Of a stretch of 50,695 bases of DNA, positions 16,435 through 26,685 are shown in pieces. The translations under genes and the position numbers were made by a program. Under the pieces are notes generated by a model. That model had not been told where the DNA came from, did not search any database, and saw only the letters and a list, made by a program, of their open reading frames with translations. Position 1 is the first letter of the stretch. The number at the start of each line of letters is the position of its first letter. The stretch comes from Chloroflexota bacterium (lineage in GTDB: Bacteria; Chloroflexota; Dormibacteria; CF-121): positions 1 through 50,695 of the forward strand of contig VBIS01000081.1 of the NCBI GenBank assembly GCA_005880605.1, read 5' to 3'.

Positions 16435-17025
16435 ATGCGCACCGTCGCCACCTATCTGACCAGCCGGCGAAATCTCGCCGGATCGGGTCTGGCGCTGCTC
16501 GCCGCGGCGCTGCTCATGATCGATCCCGTCGGCCCCCAAGGCATCCTGCTCGTGATGGGCTTCTACCTGGCCGGGGTGGTGGCGGTGCGCGGAACCCCAA
16601 AGTTCCATCGACTGGGATTCGACCCGATGCAGGTCCAGCGCTGCCTCTCGGCGGAGATCGCCGCCGTTGCCGGGCGGGTCCCGACGGACATCTGGATCCG
16701 GATCCAGCGGATCGAATTGACCATCCGCGCCGAAATCCTGCCGCGCCTCGATTGCCTCCCGCTGGGGGCGCCTGAGCTCTACCTGGTCGAGCGCACCGCG
16801 AGCGACTTCCTGCCCACGGCGGTCGAGACCTACCTGCAGCTGCCCGGCGGGTACGCGTCGTCAGCCGGGGCGACCGCCCACCAGGTCCTGGTCGACGAGC
16901 TCGACCTGCTCGAGGCCCAGATGCGGCGGGTCGCCGAGGCCGTCCACCGCGCCGACATGGACCGTCTGCTGGCACATCACCGATTCCTCGAGGACCGCTT
17001 CAGACGGCTGGACCTATCAGGATGA
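16435..17025 (+). CDS. membrane-associated protein of unknown function
   Basis: A 196-residue protein with two adjacent N-terminal membrane helices (about 16-30 and 33-49). The cytoplasmic domain is alpha-helical and probably coiled-coil; its C-terminal part (RFLEDRFRRLDL) resembles tetratricopeptide-free helical adaptors. No family was recognised. GGAGGAG lies nine bases before the ATG at 16435. The open frame continues further upstream, but that part is antisense to the aldehyde dehydrogenase. The 3' end overlaps the DUF4349 gene by 9 bp, tail to tail. Confidence 0.68.
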   Translation: MRTVATYLTSRRNLAGSGLALLAAALLMIDPVGPQGILLVMGFYLAGVVAVRGTPKFHRLGFDPMQVQRCLSAEIAAVAGRVPTDIWIRIQRIELTIRAEILPRLDCLPLGAPELYLVERTASDFLPTAVETYLQLPGGYASSAGATAHQVLVDELDLLEAQMRRVAEAVHRADMDRLLAHHRFLEDRFRRLDLSG

Positions 17026-17958
17026 CGTCGGGCGGCGCAAGACAGGCCGCATCGAAATCGGCAGCAACCTCCAGACGCCGAAGGCGAGCAGGAGCAGCAG
17101 GATGAAGGGCAGCACGAAGCCAATCACCACCAGCATGCCTCCGATGACGGCGACGAATGCCTGTCCCGCGGTCGCAAACGACTGTCCCAGCCCACTGCGA
17201 TCCCACAGGCTTGGCTGCACCGGCGCCGCCGCGACCGTGAAGAGGTGAACGGTGATCGTCGAGTAGGTCGTGCGCTGGTCGAGGAAGCGGATGCGCCCCT
17301 CGATCTGCTCGATCTGGCCGGTCACGGTCGAGAGCTGGTTCTGGACGGCGATGCTGTCCGGAATACTTTGCGCGCGCCGCATCAGGTCGAGCAGGATTGC
17401 CTGCTGGGCCTGCTGGTTCTTGAGCCGGGACTGGAGGTCGACGTACTCGCCGCTGACATCCTGGCTTACGACCTGGAGTTGGGTTGCAGTGCCGAGCTGG
17501 CGCAGCGCCGCGAGCGCATCGCTGTAGCTCGAGGCCGGGACCGCCACGACGACCGAGCCAGCGTCGGTGGCGGAGGCGGAGGCATCGCCAACTTGCGAGC
17601 TGACGAGGTACCCGTTGAAGCGCGTGGCGATCGTCACCGCCTGGTTGTAGCTGTCCCAGAAGGCGCCGGACTTGATCCGGATCCCGAGGGTGGCGTCCTG
17701 GATCACTTTCTGATTGCCCTGGGCCGTCAGGACGGCGTTGCTCGCCGGCTGGCCGGCGGGTGCCGCGGAGCTGGTAGCGCTCTTGTCCGCGCCGGAGTAG
17801 TCCGTTGCGGTGCCGCCGCCCTGAGCCAGCCCGCCGCTGACGGCGTGGGGAGCGGGTGCGGCGGGGTTGGTGGAGGCCGTGCCGCAGGCCGCCAGCAGCC
17901 CGCCGAGGCCCAGGATTGCGACGAGCAGCGCCAGGCGGACGGGGGAGGCAGTGTTCAT
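17017..17958 (-). CDS. DUF4349 lipoprotein
   Basis: A 313-residue lipoprotein with signal peptide and lipobox (LGGLLAACGT, Cys about 24). A low-complexity linker, a DUF4349 domain with a central coiled coil (QSRLKNQQAQQAILLDLM onwards) and a C-terminal membrane helix plus basic tail follow. DUF4349 proteins are extracytoplasmic and of unknown function. The start at 17958 is chosen because the signal peptide begins there. The longer frame from 18087 runs antisense into the next gene. Confidence 0.8.
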   Translation of the reverse strand: MNTASPVRLALLVAILGLGGLLAACGTASTNPAAPAPHAVSGGLAQGGGTATDYSGADKSATSSAAPAGQPASNAVLTAQGNQKVIQDATLGIRIKSGAFWDSYNQAVTIATRFNGYLVSSQVGDASASATDAGSVVVAVPASSYSDALAALRQLGTATQLQVVSQDVSGEYVDLQSRLKNQQAQQAILLDLMRRAQSIPDSIAVQNQLSTVTGQIEQIEGRIRFLDQRTTYSTITVHLFTVAAAPVQPSLWDRSGLGQSFATAGQAFVAVIGGMLVVIGFVLPFILLLLLAFGVWRLLPISMRPVLRRPTSS

Positions 17959-18018
17959 TTCGATTGCTAAGACGGGCAGCGTCGGAAAAAGTTCCCGCCG
18001 CGGAAGTAAGCTTGAGCG

Positions 18019-18333
18019 GTGAGCCAGCCGGTCGACCTTTCGCCCTTGCAGCGCGAGCTCGATAACCTCCGCCTGCAGCTGTGCCACTGCAACAATGCCG
18101 GCACCTGCCTCGGGTGCCAGGGCGTCGACATGCTGCGTCAGCAGGCCCAGATGGTCGTCTCCGCGGCCACCCAGCCGGTGCTGCTGCAGGTCGCCCAGGA
18201 AAGCCAGGCCAAGGAGCTCGTCAAGCAGGTGCAGGAGATGCAGGAACGCCTGCTTCGTGACCCCGAGGCCGCCAAGGCGCTCGAGGAGCTACTGAAGTAT
18301 TTTCAGGGGCCAGCCGAAGAGACGAACCACTAG
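18019..18333 (+). CDS. small cysteine-cluster protein, unknown
   Basis: A 104-residue protein from a GTG start. Residues 22-33 carry the cluster CHCNNAGTCLGC (CxCx5CxxC), which could bind zinc or an iron-sulfur centre. The rest is a long amphipathic helix (VVSAATQPVLLQVAQE and on), probably coiled-coil. I do not recognise the family. It starts 61 bp from the divergent DUF4349 gene. Confidence 0.6.
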   Translation: MSQPVDLSPLQRELDNLRLQLCHCNNAGTCLGCQGVDMLRQQAQMVVSAATQPVLLQVAQESQAKELVKQVQEMQERLLRDPEAAKALEELLKYFQGPAEETNH

Positions 18334-18337
18334 CTGG

Positions 18338-18964
18338 CTAGGCGGTCGCAGGCACGGCCGTCACGACCACCCGCTTGCTGTCCACCCAGGTGGGCCAGCA
18401 GGTGAATACCGTCAACCGGACATCGTTGGTGGGCCGCAGGATCTCGACCGCGGTCGGGGCGACGATGGTTCGCGTCGTCACGTGATACACGACCGCCTCG
18501 CCGCCGGAGGTGGTGACGTCCAACTCATCGCCGACCGCCAGTTCCTGGAGCCGCGCGAAGATGCTGCCCTCGATGTCGTCGTGTCCGTAGAGCACCGCGT
18601 TGCCGCTGCCGATGGGGGAGGAGTTGGCGTAGTGAGTGATCGCGTAACCCTTGGCGATCAGCATGTTGCCGCCGCCGTCGACGCCCCGGTCGAAAACCTG
18701 GGCGTTCTTGATGCCCAGCTTGGGAATCGAGAGGTAGGCCACCACCTGGCTCGGGCCGGCGCCGGTGCTGCCGGTCCCGGGCAGAAATTTCGCATGCTGA
18801 TGGGGAGGCGAGAGCGGGTCGCCCAGCCCCGGGATCGGCTGAATAGCGACCGCCTGCGGGCCGGCCCGGAGCAGGCCGAGGGCGGGCACGGACGTCGCCA
18901 TCAGGGCCAGCCCACCCGCAATCAGCAATCCCGCTATCAAGTTTCGACGCATCGCTCCCATCAT
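18338..18964 (-). CDS. sortase (class D/E-like transpeptidase)
   Basis: A 208-residue protein with one N-terminal membrane anchor (about 5-25), a linker and a sortase beta-barrel. The catalytic triad is visible: His in LYGHDDI, Cys in VFTCWPTW and Arg in DSKRVVV. Sortases link proteins with a C-terminal sorting signal to the cell wall or to pilin subunits. No LPxTG-type substrate is seen in this window. The start is uncertain among ATGs at 18964, 18961 and 18952. Confidence 0.85.
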   Translation of the reverse strand: MMGAMRRNLIAGLLIAGGLALMATSVPALGLLRAGPQAVAIQPIPGLGDPLSPPHQHAKFLPGTGSTGAGPSQVVAYLSIPKLGIKNAQVFDRGVDGGGNMLIAKGYAITHYANSSPIGSGNAVLYGHDDIEGSIFARLQELAVGDELDVTTSGGEAVVYHVTTRTIVAPTAVEILRPTNDVRLTVFTCWPTWVDSKRVVVTAVPATA

Positions 18965-19058
18965 AGTCAGGCGCCAGCGAAATCCTGTCAAGACGGGGCG
19001 TCGCCCCACGCGAGTGGCCGGGGCCGCCGTCCCACGCGAGCCGCGCTTCAGTGCGATG

Positions 19059-19105
19059 CGAGCGTTTGAGGCGTTCGAACGTGCCACACGAGCGTTTGAG
19101 ACGTT
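19059..19105. repeat. 17-bp direct repeat pair
   Basis: CGAGCGTTTGAGGCGTT (19059-19075) is repeated with one change at 19089-19105, 30 bp apart. A GTTCGAAC palindrome lies between them. The pair is in the gap between the HU gene and the sortase gene, so it could be a regulator site for the sortase. Confidence 0.5.
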
Positions 19106-19107
19106 GA

Positions 19108-19133
19108 GGGCGCCGGCTGCGAAGCCGACGCCC
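19108..19133 (-). terminator. hairpin after the HU gene
   Basis: On the minus strand GGGCGTCGGCT and AGCCGGCGCCC form an 11-bp stem (one G-T pair) with a TCGC loop, 20 bases past the HU stop codon. No T-run follows. Confidence 0.5.
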
Positions 19134-19150
19134 CGGTCGAACGGTCTGGT

Positions 19151-19498
19151 TTAGGCCGCCTTGCGGGCGGCCGTGCGGATGTAGGCCTCGCGGACGGCCT
19201 TCGGGAACGACCAGCGCGGCTTCTTCGACGCGGGCCGCGCCTTCAACATGATCGACTCGCCGGTGAAGGGATTGGTGCCTTTCCCTGCCTTGCGGGCCTT
19301 GACGTCACGCGCTGCCAGGGCGCCGATCTCGGGGAAACGCACGCGCATGCCGCGCGCGCCGGCCGTAATGGCCGCCTGAAAGGCGTCCTTGACGGCCCAG
19401 TTGAGGTCCGACTTCTTGACCTTGTGGCCCTTCTCGGTGAGGTTCTCGTGCACCAGGCTGACGAACGTCGACGCGGTCCATTTTTGCGTTTTCGGCAT
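19151..19498 (-). CDS. HU-family DNA-binding protein
   Basis: A 115-residue nucleoid protein. The HU core spans about 10-100 and has the family signature in its beta-arm region: IGALAARDVKAR followed by GTNPFTGESI. A short basic tail ends it. The fold bends and packs DNA as a dimer. The ATG at 19498 has GGAGG eight bases upstream. The longer frame from 19612 overlaps the divergent gene and looks non-coding. Confidence 0.9.
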   Translation of the reverse strand: MPKTQKWTASTFVSLVHENLTEKGHKVKKSDLNWAVKDAFQAAITAGARGMRVRFPEIGALAARDVKARKAGKGTNPFTGESIMLKARPASKKPRWSFPKAVREAYIRTAARKAA

Positions 19499-19610
19499 CG
19501 TGTCCTCCGTGTTGTAATCCGGTGGGCCAGGGGCCCTGTCGTGGGATGCAAACGGGGGCGAAGCCGAAAACGTGCGTATTTCCGCCGAAATTGCCAGAAA
19601 ATGAGCCGGC

Positions 19611-20066
19611 ATGCCCGAGCTCCGCTTTGAAGGCCGCCTCGAGTCCGATCAGGGCGCCTGCTTCGTCCGCATCCCGCCCGAGGTGCTGACGACGCTCGGC
19701 CAGCGCAAGCGCGCGCCGGTCAAGGTAACGATCAAGGCCTACACCTACCGCACCACGATTGCGGTCTACGGGGGCAAGTCCTACATCGGAGTGCGGCGCG
19801 AGGTCCGGGAGGCGGCCGGGGTAACGGCGGGTGAGGTGCTGACGGTTGGCCTGGAATACGACTCCGAGCTGCGGGCGGTGGACCTGCCCGAGGCGCTACG
19901 CGCAGCGCTCGAAGCCGATGCCAAGGCCGCGGCGGCGTTCGACAAGCTCTCCTATACGCGAAAGAAAGAGTTCGTCGACTGGGTGACAGGGGCAAAGCAG
20001 GCGGACACCCAGCGGCGCCGGTTGGCGCAGGCGGTCAGCATGCTCCGTGGTTCGGGCCGGCGCTAA
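19611..20066 (+). CDS. DUF1905 / YdeI-OmpD-associated family protein
   Basis: A 151-residue protein in two parts: an N-terminal DUF1905 beta-barrel (about 3-85) and a C-terminal YdeI-like helical region with the typical LSYTRKKEFVDWVTGAK motif near 111-130. The family is common in soil bacteria; its function is unknown. The start is ATG at 19611. Confidence 0.8.
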   Translation: MPELRFEGRLESDQGACFVRIPPEVLTTLGQRKRAPVKVTIKAYTYRTTIAVYGGKSYIGVRREVREAAGVTAGEVLTVGLEYDSELRAVDLPEALRAALEADAKAAAAFDKLSYTRKKEFVDWVTGAKQADTQRRRLAQAVSMLRGSGRR

Positions 20067-20070
20067 CGCC

Positions 20071-20253
20071 TCAGGCGGCTTTGCGCTGGCGCAGTGAGAA
20101 GGCGATCCGATTGTCGAGCTGCCACTCTTCCTCGAGCGCCAGGATGCTCAGGAGCAGCTCTTCGTGGATATCCTCGAGCTCGCGCCGCCGCTCAACCGCA
20201 TCCGCGTCCAGCGGCTTTGGCACGAGCGCCTCGAATTGCTCGGAGGCATCCAT
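20071..20253 (-). CDS. small acidic helical protein, unknown
   Basis: A 60-residue protein, mostly one acidic amphipathic helix (RRRELEDIHEELLLSILALEEEW) with a basic C-terminus. No family was recognised. The ATG at 20253 has a weak purine tract upstream. Tail to tail with the DUF1905 gene. Confidence 0.4.
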   Translation of the reverse strand: MDASEQFEALVPKPLDADAVERRRELEDIHEELLLSILALEEEWQLDNRIAFSLRQRKAA

Positions 20254-20370
20254 TGCTGAGTCACGTCCTTCTTGCCTCCGTTCTAGCGCGACAGTATTAA
20301 GACCGCATTAGCAATCCACTTTTCTTGCGGGGTGGGCGCAGCACTGTGCCGCGCCCGTCACCGTTTCGTC

Positions 20371-21996
20371 TTACTCGGAAGGGTGCGCGGCCGCGGGCGC
20401 TTTGAGCGCCTGTTCGCGGATCACCTTCTTATCGAATTTGCCTACGCTGGTCTTGGGGATCTCATCGACAAAGCGAACCTCGTCCGGCAGCCACCACTTG
20501 GCGACCAGGGGCGTGAGGAACTCGATGATCTCTGCCTGAGTGACCGCGCCTTTGAACTCCGGCTTGGCGACGACGTAGGCAACCGGCCGTTCCTGCCACT
20601 TCGGGTGTGGCACCCCGATCACAGCCGCCTCCAGGACTTTCGGATGGCCCATGATGGCTGACTCCAACTCCACGGAGGAGATCCATTCGCCGCCGGATTT
20701 AACCAGGTCCTTGGTCCGGTCGACGATCTGGATGTAGCCCTCCGCATCGACATTGGCGACGTCACCCGTGCGCAGCCAGCCGTCCGCCGTAAAGCGTTCG
20801 GCGTCGACGCCGCGGTAGTAGCTCGCGGTCACCCAGGGGCCGCGCACCTGAATCTCACCGACGCTCTTCCCATCCCACGGGACGGGCGCGCCGGTATCGA
20901 CGTTCGCCAGCCGCAGCTCGATGCCGGCGATGGGGAATCCCGCCTTGAGCCGTACCTGCTTGCGGTCACCCTCCGGGGTATAGCTCTTCATGCTGGCGAC
21001 GGCCGCAACGGGCGAGGTCTCGGTCATCCCCCATCCCTGGTTGGTATCGATGCCGTGCTTGGTGAGGCCGTCGTAGAGTCCGGCCGATAGCGCCGAGCCG
21101 CCGACGAACATCCGCAACCCATCCAGGTTGGTTGCGGTTTTGTCCAGGTGTTGCAGCAACGCGATCCAGACACTGGGAACGCCGGCCGTGAAGGTGACGC
21201 CTTCCTCTCGGAAGAGGTCGATCAAGCTCACCGGGTCCAAAAATCGGTCGGGAAACACGAGCTTGGCGCCGAGCATCGCCGCCCCGTACGCGAGACCCCA
21301 CGCATTGGCGTGGAACATGGGCACGACGGGGAGGATGCTGTCCGACTCCGCCAGGCCAATGCCCCCGCCGATGGCGATTCCAAAGGTGTGCAGGACCGAG
21401 GAGCGGTGACTGTAAATGATGCCCTTGGGTTTGCCGGTGGTGCCGGAGGTGTAGCACATCGCCGCCGCGTCCCGCTCGTCCAGGTCCGGCCACGGATAGG
21501 CGGTTTCCCGGTTGGCGATCAGCTCCTCGTAGGAGGCGAGCGGCGTGAGCTCGCCGTTCGGGGAGGGGCCGTCCGTCATGACAACGAAGTGCTTGACGCC
21601 CTTGAGGCTTTTTGCGATGCGTTGGAGTGCCGGGACCAGCGAGGCGTCGACGAAGATCACCTTGTCATCGGCATCGTTGATCACGAACTCGAGGTGTTCG
21701 GGGAACAGTCGGGGGTTCAACGTATGCAGCACCGCGCCGGCGCAGGGCGCCGCGAAGTACAGTTCCAGGTGCCGGTAATTGTTCCAGGCCAGGGTGCCGA
21801 CACGATCCCCTGGTCCGACGCCGAGCTCCTTCAGCGCGTGGGCCAGCTGCGCCACGCGCCGGCCGAAGTCGGCGTAGGTGTAGCGATGGCGGCCGGCCTC
21901 CCGCCGGGTCACGATCTCCTTGGCGGGGAAGAGGGTGGTCGAACGCCAGAGGAAATGCTGCAGCGTCAGGGGGAAGTCGGGCATTGTGCTCCGCAT
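20371..21996 (-). CDS. fatty-acid/acyl-CoA ligase (AMP-forming)
   Basis: A 541-residue ANL-superfamily enzyme. The phosphate-binding loop YTSGTTGKPKG, the GWGMTETSP adenylate motif, TGDVANVDAEGY (ATP ribose Asp), DRTKDLVKSGGEW hinge motif and the C-terminal catalytic Lys in KTSVGKFDKK are all present. It activates a carboxylic acid with ATP and CoA, probably a medium- or long-chain fatty acid by resemblance. The ATG at 21996 follows AAGGAGG by 11 bases. The ATG at 21984 is also possible. Confidence 0.85.
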   Translation of the reverse strand: MRSTMPDFPLTLQHFLWRSTTLFPAKEIVTRREAGRHRYTYADFGRRVAQLAHALKELGVGPGDRVGTLAWNNYRHLELYFAAPCAGAVLHTLNPRLFPEHLEFVINDADDKVIFVDASLVPALQRIAKSLKGVKHFVVMTDGPSPNGELTPLASYEELIANRETAYPWPDLDERDAAAMCYTSGTTGKPKGIIYSHRSSVLHTFGIAIGGGIGLAESDSILPVVPMFHANAWGLAYGAAMLGAKLVFPDRFLDPVSLIDLFREEGVTFTAGVPSVWIALLQHLDKTATNLDGLRMFVGGSALSAGLYDGLTKHGIDTNQGWGMTETSPVAAVASMKSYTPEGDRKQVRLKAGFPIAGIELRLANVDTGAPVPWDGKSVGEIQVRGPWVTASYYRGVDAERFTADGWLRTGDVANVDAEGYIQIVDRTKDLVKSGGEWISSVELESAIMGHPKVLEAAVIGVPHPKWQERPVAYVVAKPEFKGAVTQAEIIEFLTPLVAKWWLPDEVRFVDEIPKTSVGKFDKKVIREQALKAPAAAHPSE

Positions 21997-22157
21997 TGGG
22001 ATCCGCGCCTCCTTCAGCCGGCTACCCGGCCGCCGTTTTTTGGCCGTCGCAATACCACCCATGATATGCTTGATCTCGGGCGCTGTCAGCCCGGTCATGG
22101 CACGCCCGGAAACGCAAGCGGATCGGGGATATTTTTGCGAAGGAGCTAGCGGCAGAC

Positions 22158-22361
22158 GTGGCGCAGAACGGAACGATCAAGCGACTGGTGATGGATCGCG
22201 GTTTTGGATTCTTGAGCGGCGAGGACGGCAAGGAGTATTTCTTCCACCGGTCGTCCGTCGAGGGCTCGTTCGAGGGGTTGCAAGAGGGGCAAAAGGTCAG
22301 CTTCGACGTCGAAGCATCCGCTCCCAAGGGGCCACGGGCCTCACGGGTGCGCGTCGCCTAA
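22158..22361 (+). CDS. csp: cold-shock domain protein
   Basis: A 67-residue single cold-shock domain. RNP1-like GFGFLSG and RNP2-like YFFHRSSV are visible. These proteins bind single-stranded RNA or DNA and act as RNA chaperones. The GTG start follows AAGGAG. A strong intrinsic terminator lies just downstream. Confidence 0.9.
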   Translation: MAQNGTIKRLVMDRGFGFLSGEDGKEYFFHRSSVEGSFEGLQEGQKVSFDVEASAPKGPRASRVRVA

Positions 22362-22382
22362 CACTCACTAACCCAGAATCCG

Positions 22383-22418
22383 AAAGGCCCGCGCTGTAAG
22401 CCCGGGCCTTTTTGTTTT
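22383..22418 (+). terminator. intrinsic terminator after the cold-shock gene
   Basis: A 9-bp stem (AAAGGCCCG / CGGGCCTTT) followed by TTTGTTTT. It ends the cold-shock gene transcript and separates it from the convergent arsM gene. Confidence 0.85.
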
Positions 22419-22422
22419 CTTG

Positions 22423-23193
22423 TCAGGGCTTCGCGGCGCGAATGAAAGCGCTGGCGATTTTTCCTGAGCCCGGCGGCAACCCGGCCTCGCCGGGACCGTA
22501 GGTGTTCGTGATCTCGATCTCGACGGCGTCAAAGCCGGCCTCGACCACCGCGGCTCGGTACTCGTCGACCGGGATGGTACCGGCCACGCAGCCGGCCCAG
22601 GCGTCTATCGCCGACTTGACCTGCGCCGGCAGCGGCTCCACTTCGACCATGTCCGAGACGGCGAAGCGTCCGCCTGGCTTGAGAACGCGGAACGCCTCTT
22701 TCAGCACCGCCGTCTTGTCGGCGGCGAGGTTGATGACGCAGTTGGAGATAACGACGTCGACCGCCGCATCGGCGAGGGGAATGGCCTCGATGGTTCCCTT
22801 CAGGAAGGTCGCGTTCTCGACGCCCGCGCGAGCCTTGTTCTCATTCGCCAGCGACAGCATCTCGTCGGTCATATCGACGCCGTAGGCATGGCCGCCGGGC
22901 GAAACCCGTCGCGCCGACAGCAGCACATCGAGGCCGGGCCCGCTGCCGAGATCGAGCACGATCTCACCGGCATGCAACTGGGCAAGCGCCGTGGGGTTGC
23001 CGCAGCCGAGGCTGGCGCCGAGGGAGAGGCCCAGGTCGGCGACCTCGGCTTTCGAGTATTCCTCCTCGCCGATGGGGCCGCTGATGGCATCGGATCCTCC
23101 GCAACAACTCGAGTCGCAGCAGCTGCCCCCATCGCGAAGCTTGATCGCAGTTTCCGCGTACTTGGCTCGAACGGACTCCCGAATCGTGTCCAT
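22423..23193 (-). CDS. arsM: arsenite S-adenosylmethionine methyltransferase
   Basis: A 256-residue class I methyltransferase. The SAM motif DLGSGPGLD is at 81-89. Three cysteines that bind As(III) in ArsM enzymes are present in the right contexts: Cys64 (LGCGNPT), Cys152 (SNCVINL) and Cys202 (WAGCVAG). An extra CCDSSCC cluster at 25-31 is common in bacterial ArsM. The enzyme methylates arsenite to volatile or less retained forms. The ATG at 23193 follows GGGGAGGG. It diverges from arsR-arsC across a shared control region. Confidence 0.93.
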   Translation of the reverse strand: MDTIRESVRAKYAETAIKLRDGGSCCDSSCCGGSDAISGPIGEEEYSKAEVADLGLSLGASLGCGNPTALAQLHAGEIVLDLGSGPGLDVLLSARRVSPGGHAYGVDMTDEMLSLANENKARAGVENATFLKGTIEAIPLADAAVDVVISNCVINLAADKTAVLKEAFRVLKPGGRFAVSDMVEVEPLPAQVKSAIDAWAGCVAGTIPVDEYRAAVVEAGFDAVEIEITNTYGPGEAGLPPGSGKIASAFIRAAKP

Positions 23194-23212
23194 GAAACCC
23201 TCCCCGGAAGAG

Positions 23213-23263
23213 ATTGATATCTGTCGATGGGATGCTAGCAAACCCATAGACACTTGTCAATGG
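23213..23263. promoter_or_regulatory. divergent ars promoters with two ArsR operators
   Basis: Two related 16-bp dyads, ATTGATATCTGTCGAT (23213-23228) and ATAGACACTTGTCAAT (23246-23261), lie 33 bp apart. Plus-strand promoter for arsR: TTGATA (23214-23219), 16 bp, TAGCAA (23236-23241). Minus-strand promoter for arsM: TTGACA (23260-23255), 17 bp, TAGCAT (23237-23232). Each operator covers one -35 box and the two -10 boxes overlap, so one ArsR protein can shut both promoters. Confidence 0.75.
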
Positions 23264-23278
23264 AACTGCTAGACTGCG

Positions 23279-23620
23279 ATGGTGAAAGCCGCCGTTCCAG
23301 AACGCATCAAAGGCGTGTGCTGCCCGCCATCGATCCCGCTGTCCCTCGCCAAGGTCGATGCGTCGGTCGATGTCTTGAAAGCGCTCGCCGACCCCACGCG
23401 GCTGCAGATGGTGGGGGCGCTCAAGCGCTCGTCGCAGCCGGTCTGCATCTGTGACTTCACCGCGGCCTTCGACCTGAGCCAGCCGACGATCTCGCACCAC
23501 ATGGGCAAGTTGCGCGACGCCGGCCTGGTCGAGGTCACCAAAGTGGGGATCTGGGCCTACTACCGGCTGTCCGGTCAGCTCGAGCCGAGAACGCGCGCGC
23601 TCCTCGACGTCCTGGTGTAA
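23279..23620 (+). CDS. arsR: ArsR/SmtB-family arsenic-responsive repressor
   Basis: A 113-residue winged-helix repressor. The DNA-recognition helix lies in DLSQPTISHHMGKLRDAG. Candidate As(III)-binding thiols are Cys14-Cys15 near the N-terminus and Cys56/Cys58 (VCICDF) at the alpha-3 helix, the classical ArsR position. It should release DNA on binding arsenite. It sits between its operators and arsC, six bases before the latter. Confidence 0.92.
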   Translation: MVKAAVPERIKGVCCPPSIPLSLAKVDASVDVLKALADPTRLQMVGALKRSSQPVCICDFTAAFDLSQPTISHHMGKLRDAGLVEVTKVGIWAYYRLSGQLEPRTRALLDVLV

Positions 23621-23625
23621 GGGCG

Positions 23626-24051
23626 ATGTCCAGGGTCCTCTTCGTCTGCAAGCAGAACGCAGGCCGGTCGCAGATGAGCGACGCGCTCTTCCAGCGCGCG
23701 GCGCAGGGCCGGCACGAGTCTCGCTCGGCGGGCACGCGTCCGGCCGAGCAAGTGCACCCTGTGGTCGCCGACGCGATGCGCGAGGTGGCCATCGATATCG
23801 CAGGCAATCGCCCGCAGAAACTGACCGACGATCTGGGCCAGTGGGCCGATCTCGTCGTCACGATGGGGTGTGGGGACGAGTGCCCGTATATCCCGGGAAA
23901 GCAATACATCGACTGGGACCTCACCGATCCCGCGGACAGGTCACTCGCTGACGTTCGGGCGATCCGCGACGACATCCAGGCCCGGGTCATCGACCTCGTG
24001 CGAGACCTTGACGCGCGTCCGGCGCCGAAGAAGGCGCTATCTGCTAACTAG
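23626..24051 (+). CDS. arsC: arsenate reductase, LMW-phosphatase type (thioredoxin-linked)
   Basis: A 141-residue enzyme of the low-molecular-weight tyrosine-phosphatase fold. The P-loop CKQNAGRS gives nucleophile Cys8 and Arg14. Cys82 and Cys86 (MGCGDECP) are the relay pair, and Asp101-Pro102 is the acid motif. It reduces arsenate to arsenite through an intramolecular disulfide cascade. The product is then a substrate for ArsM next door; no arsenite pump (arsB/acr3) is seen in the window. Co-transcribed with arsR. Confidence 0.93.
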   Translation: MSRVLFVCKQNAGRSQMSDALFQRAAQGRHESRSAGTRPAEQVHPVVADAMREVAIDIAGNRPQKLTDDLGQWADLVVTMGCGDECPYIPGKQYIDWDLTDPADRSLADVRAIRDDIQARVIDLVRDLDARPAPKKALSAN

Positions 24052-24579
24052 GGAAGCCAGATCTCGGACGCGGACTGGACGTCGGTGATCCACCAGCGTC
24101 CATCGATGTCGACCAGCGTGTAGTGGTAATAGCCGAGGAAGCGATGGGTGGTCCGCCGTCCCAGGCCCACGCCCTTTTCCGCATCCGGGACCAGCCGATA
24201 GATCCACTCTTCCTTGGTCGTCACGTTGACGTTCTGAGGGCTGGCCTCCAGGCCGTAGGCGGAGAGCTCGACTTTGCCGATTTGCAGGTAAGCCGTGTAG
24301 GAAACGTCGAGCACCTCGCAGGTGATGTCGAGCCGGGCGGCGGGGAAGGACTCGAAGTCGCCCGAGAGGTCATGCGCGACCTGGGAGAGCATCGGCTCCA
24401 GGTAGACCTCGCGCAGCACGTCGGCGTCGCGGTTGTTGTACGCCTGCTGATTGAGCTTGATCGACCGAAGGACTGTGTCCTTGATCGCCGAGACGTTGAA
24501 CGCGGTCTCGCGACGGTTGGGTAAAGCCTTGTGAAACCGGGCGCCGACGCGGCGGGGGGCGACACCGTAGTGCGAAGCA

Positions 24580-24599
<20 letters not shown>
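24048..24599 (-). CDS. Tim44/IMS-like (NTF2-fold, DUF4101-like) domain protein
   Basis: A cytosolic protein of about 183 residues. Its C-terminal ~125 residues resemble the ARC6/IMS or Tim44-like NTF2 fold: an SIKLNQQAYNNRDADVLREVYLEPML opening helix region, then strands ending RWWITDVQSASEIW. The start is unclear. The TTG at 24599 is chosen; a longer reading from the ATG at 24707 would overlap the divergent kinase gene by 128 bp. Function is unknown; the fold often serves in protein interaction. Tail to tail with arsC, 4-bp overlap. Confidence 0.5.
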
Positions 24600-26681
<2,082 letters not shown>

Positions 26682-26685
<4 letters not shown>

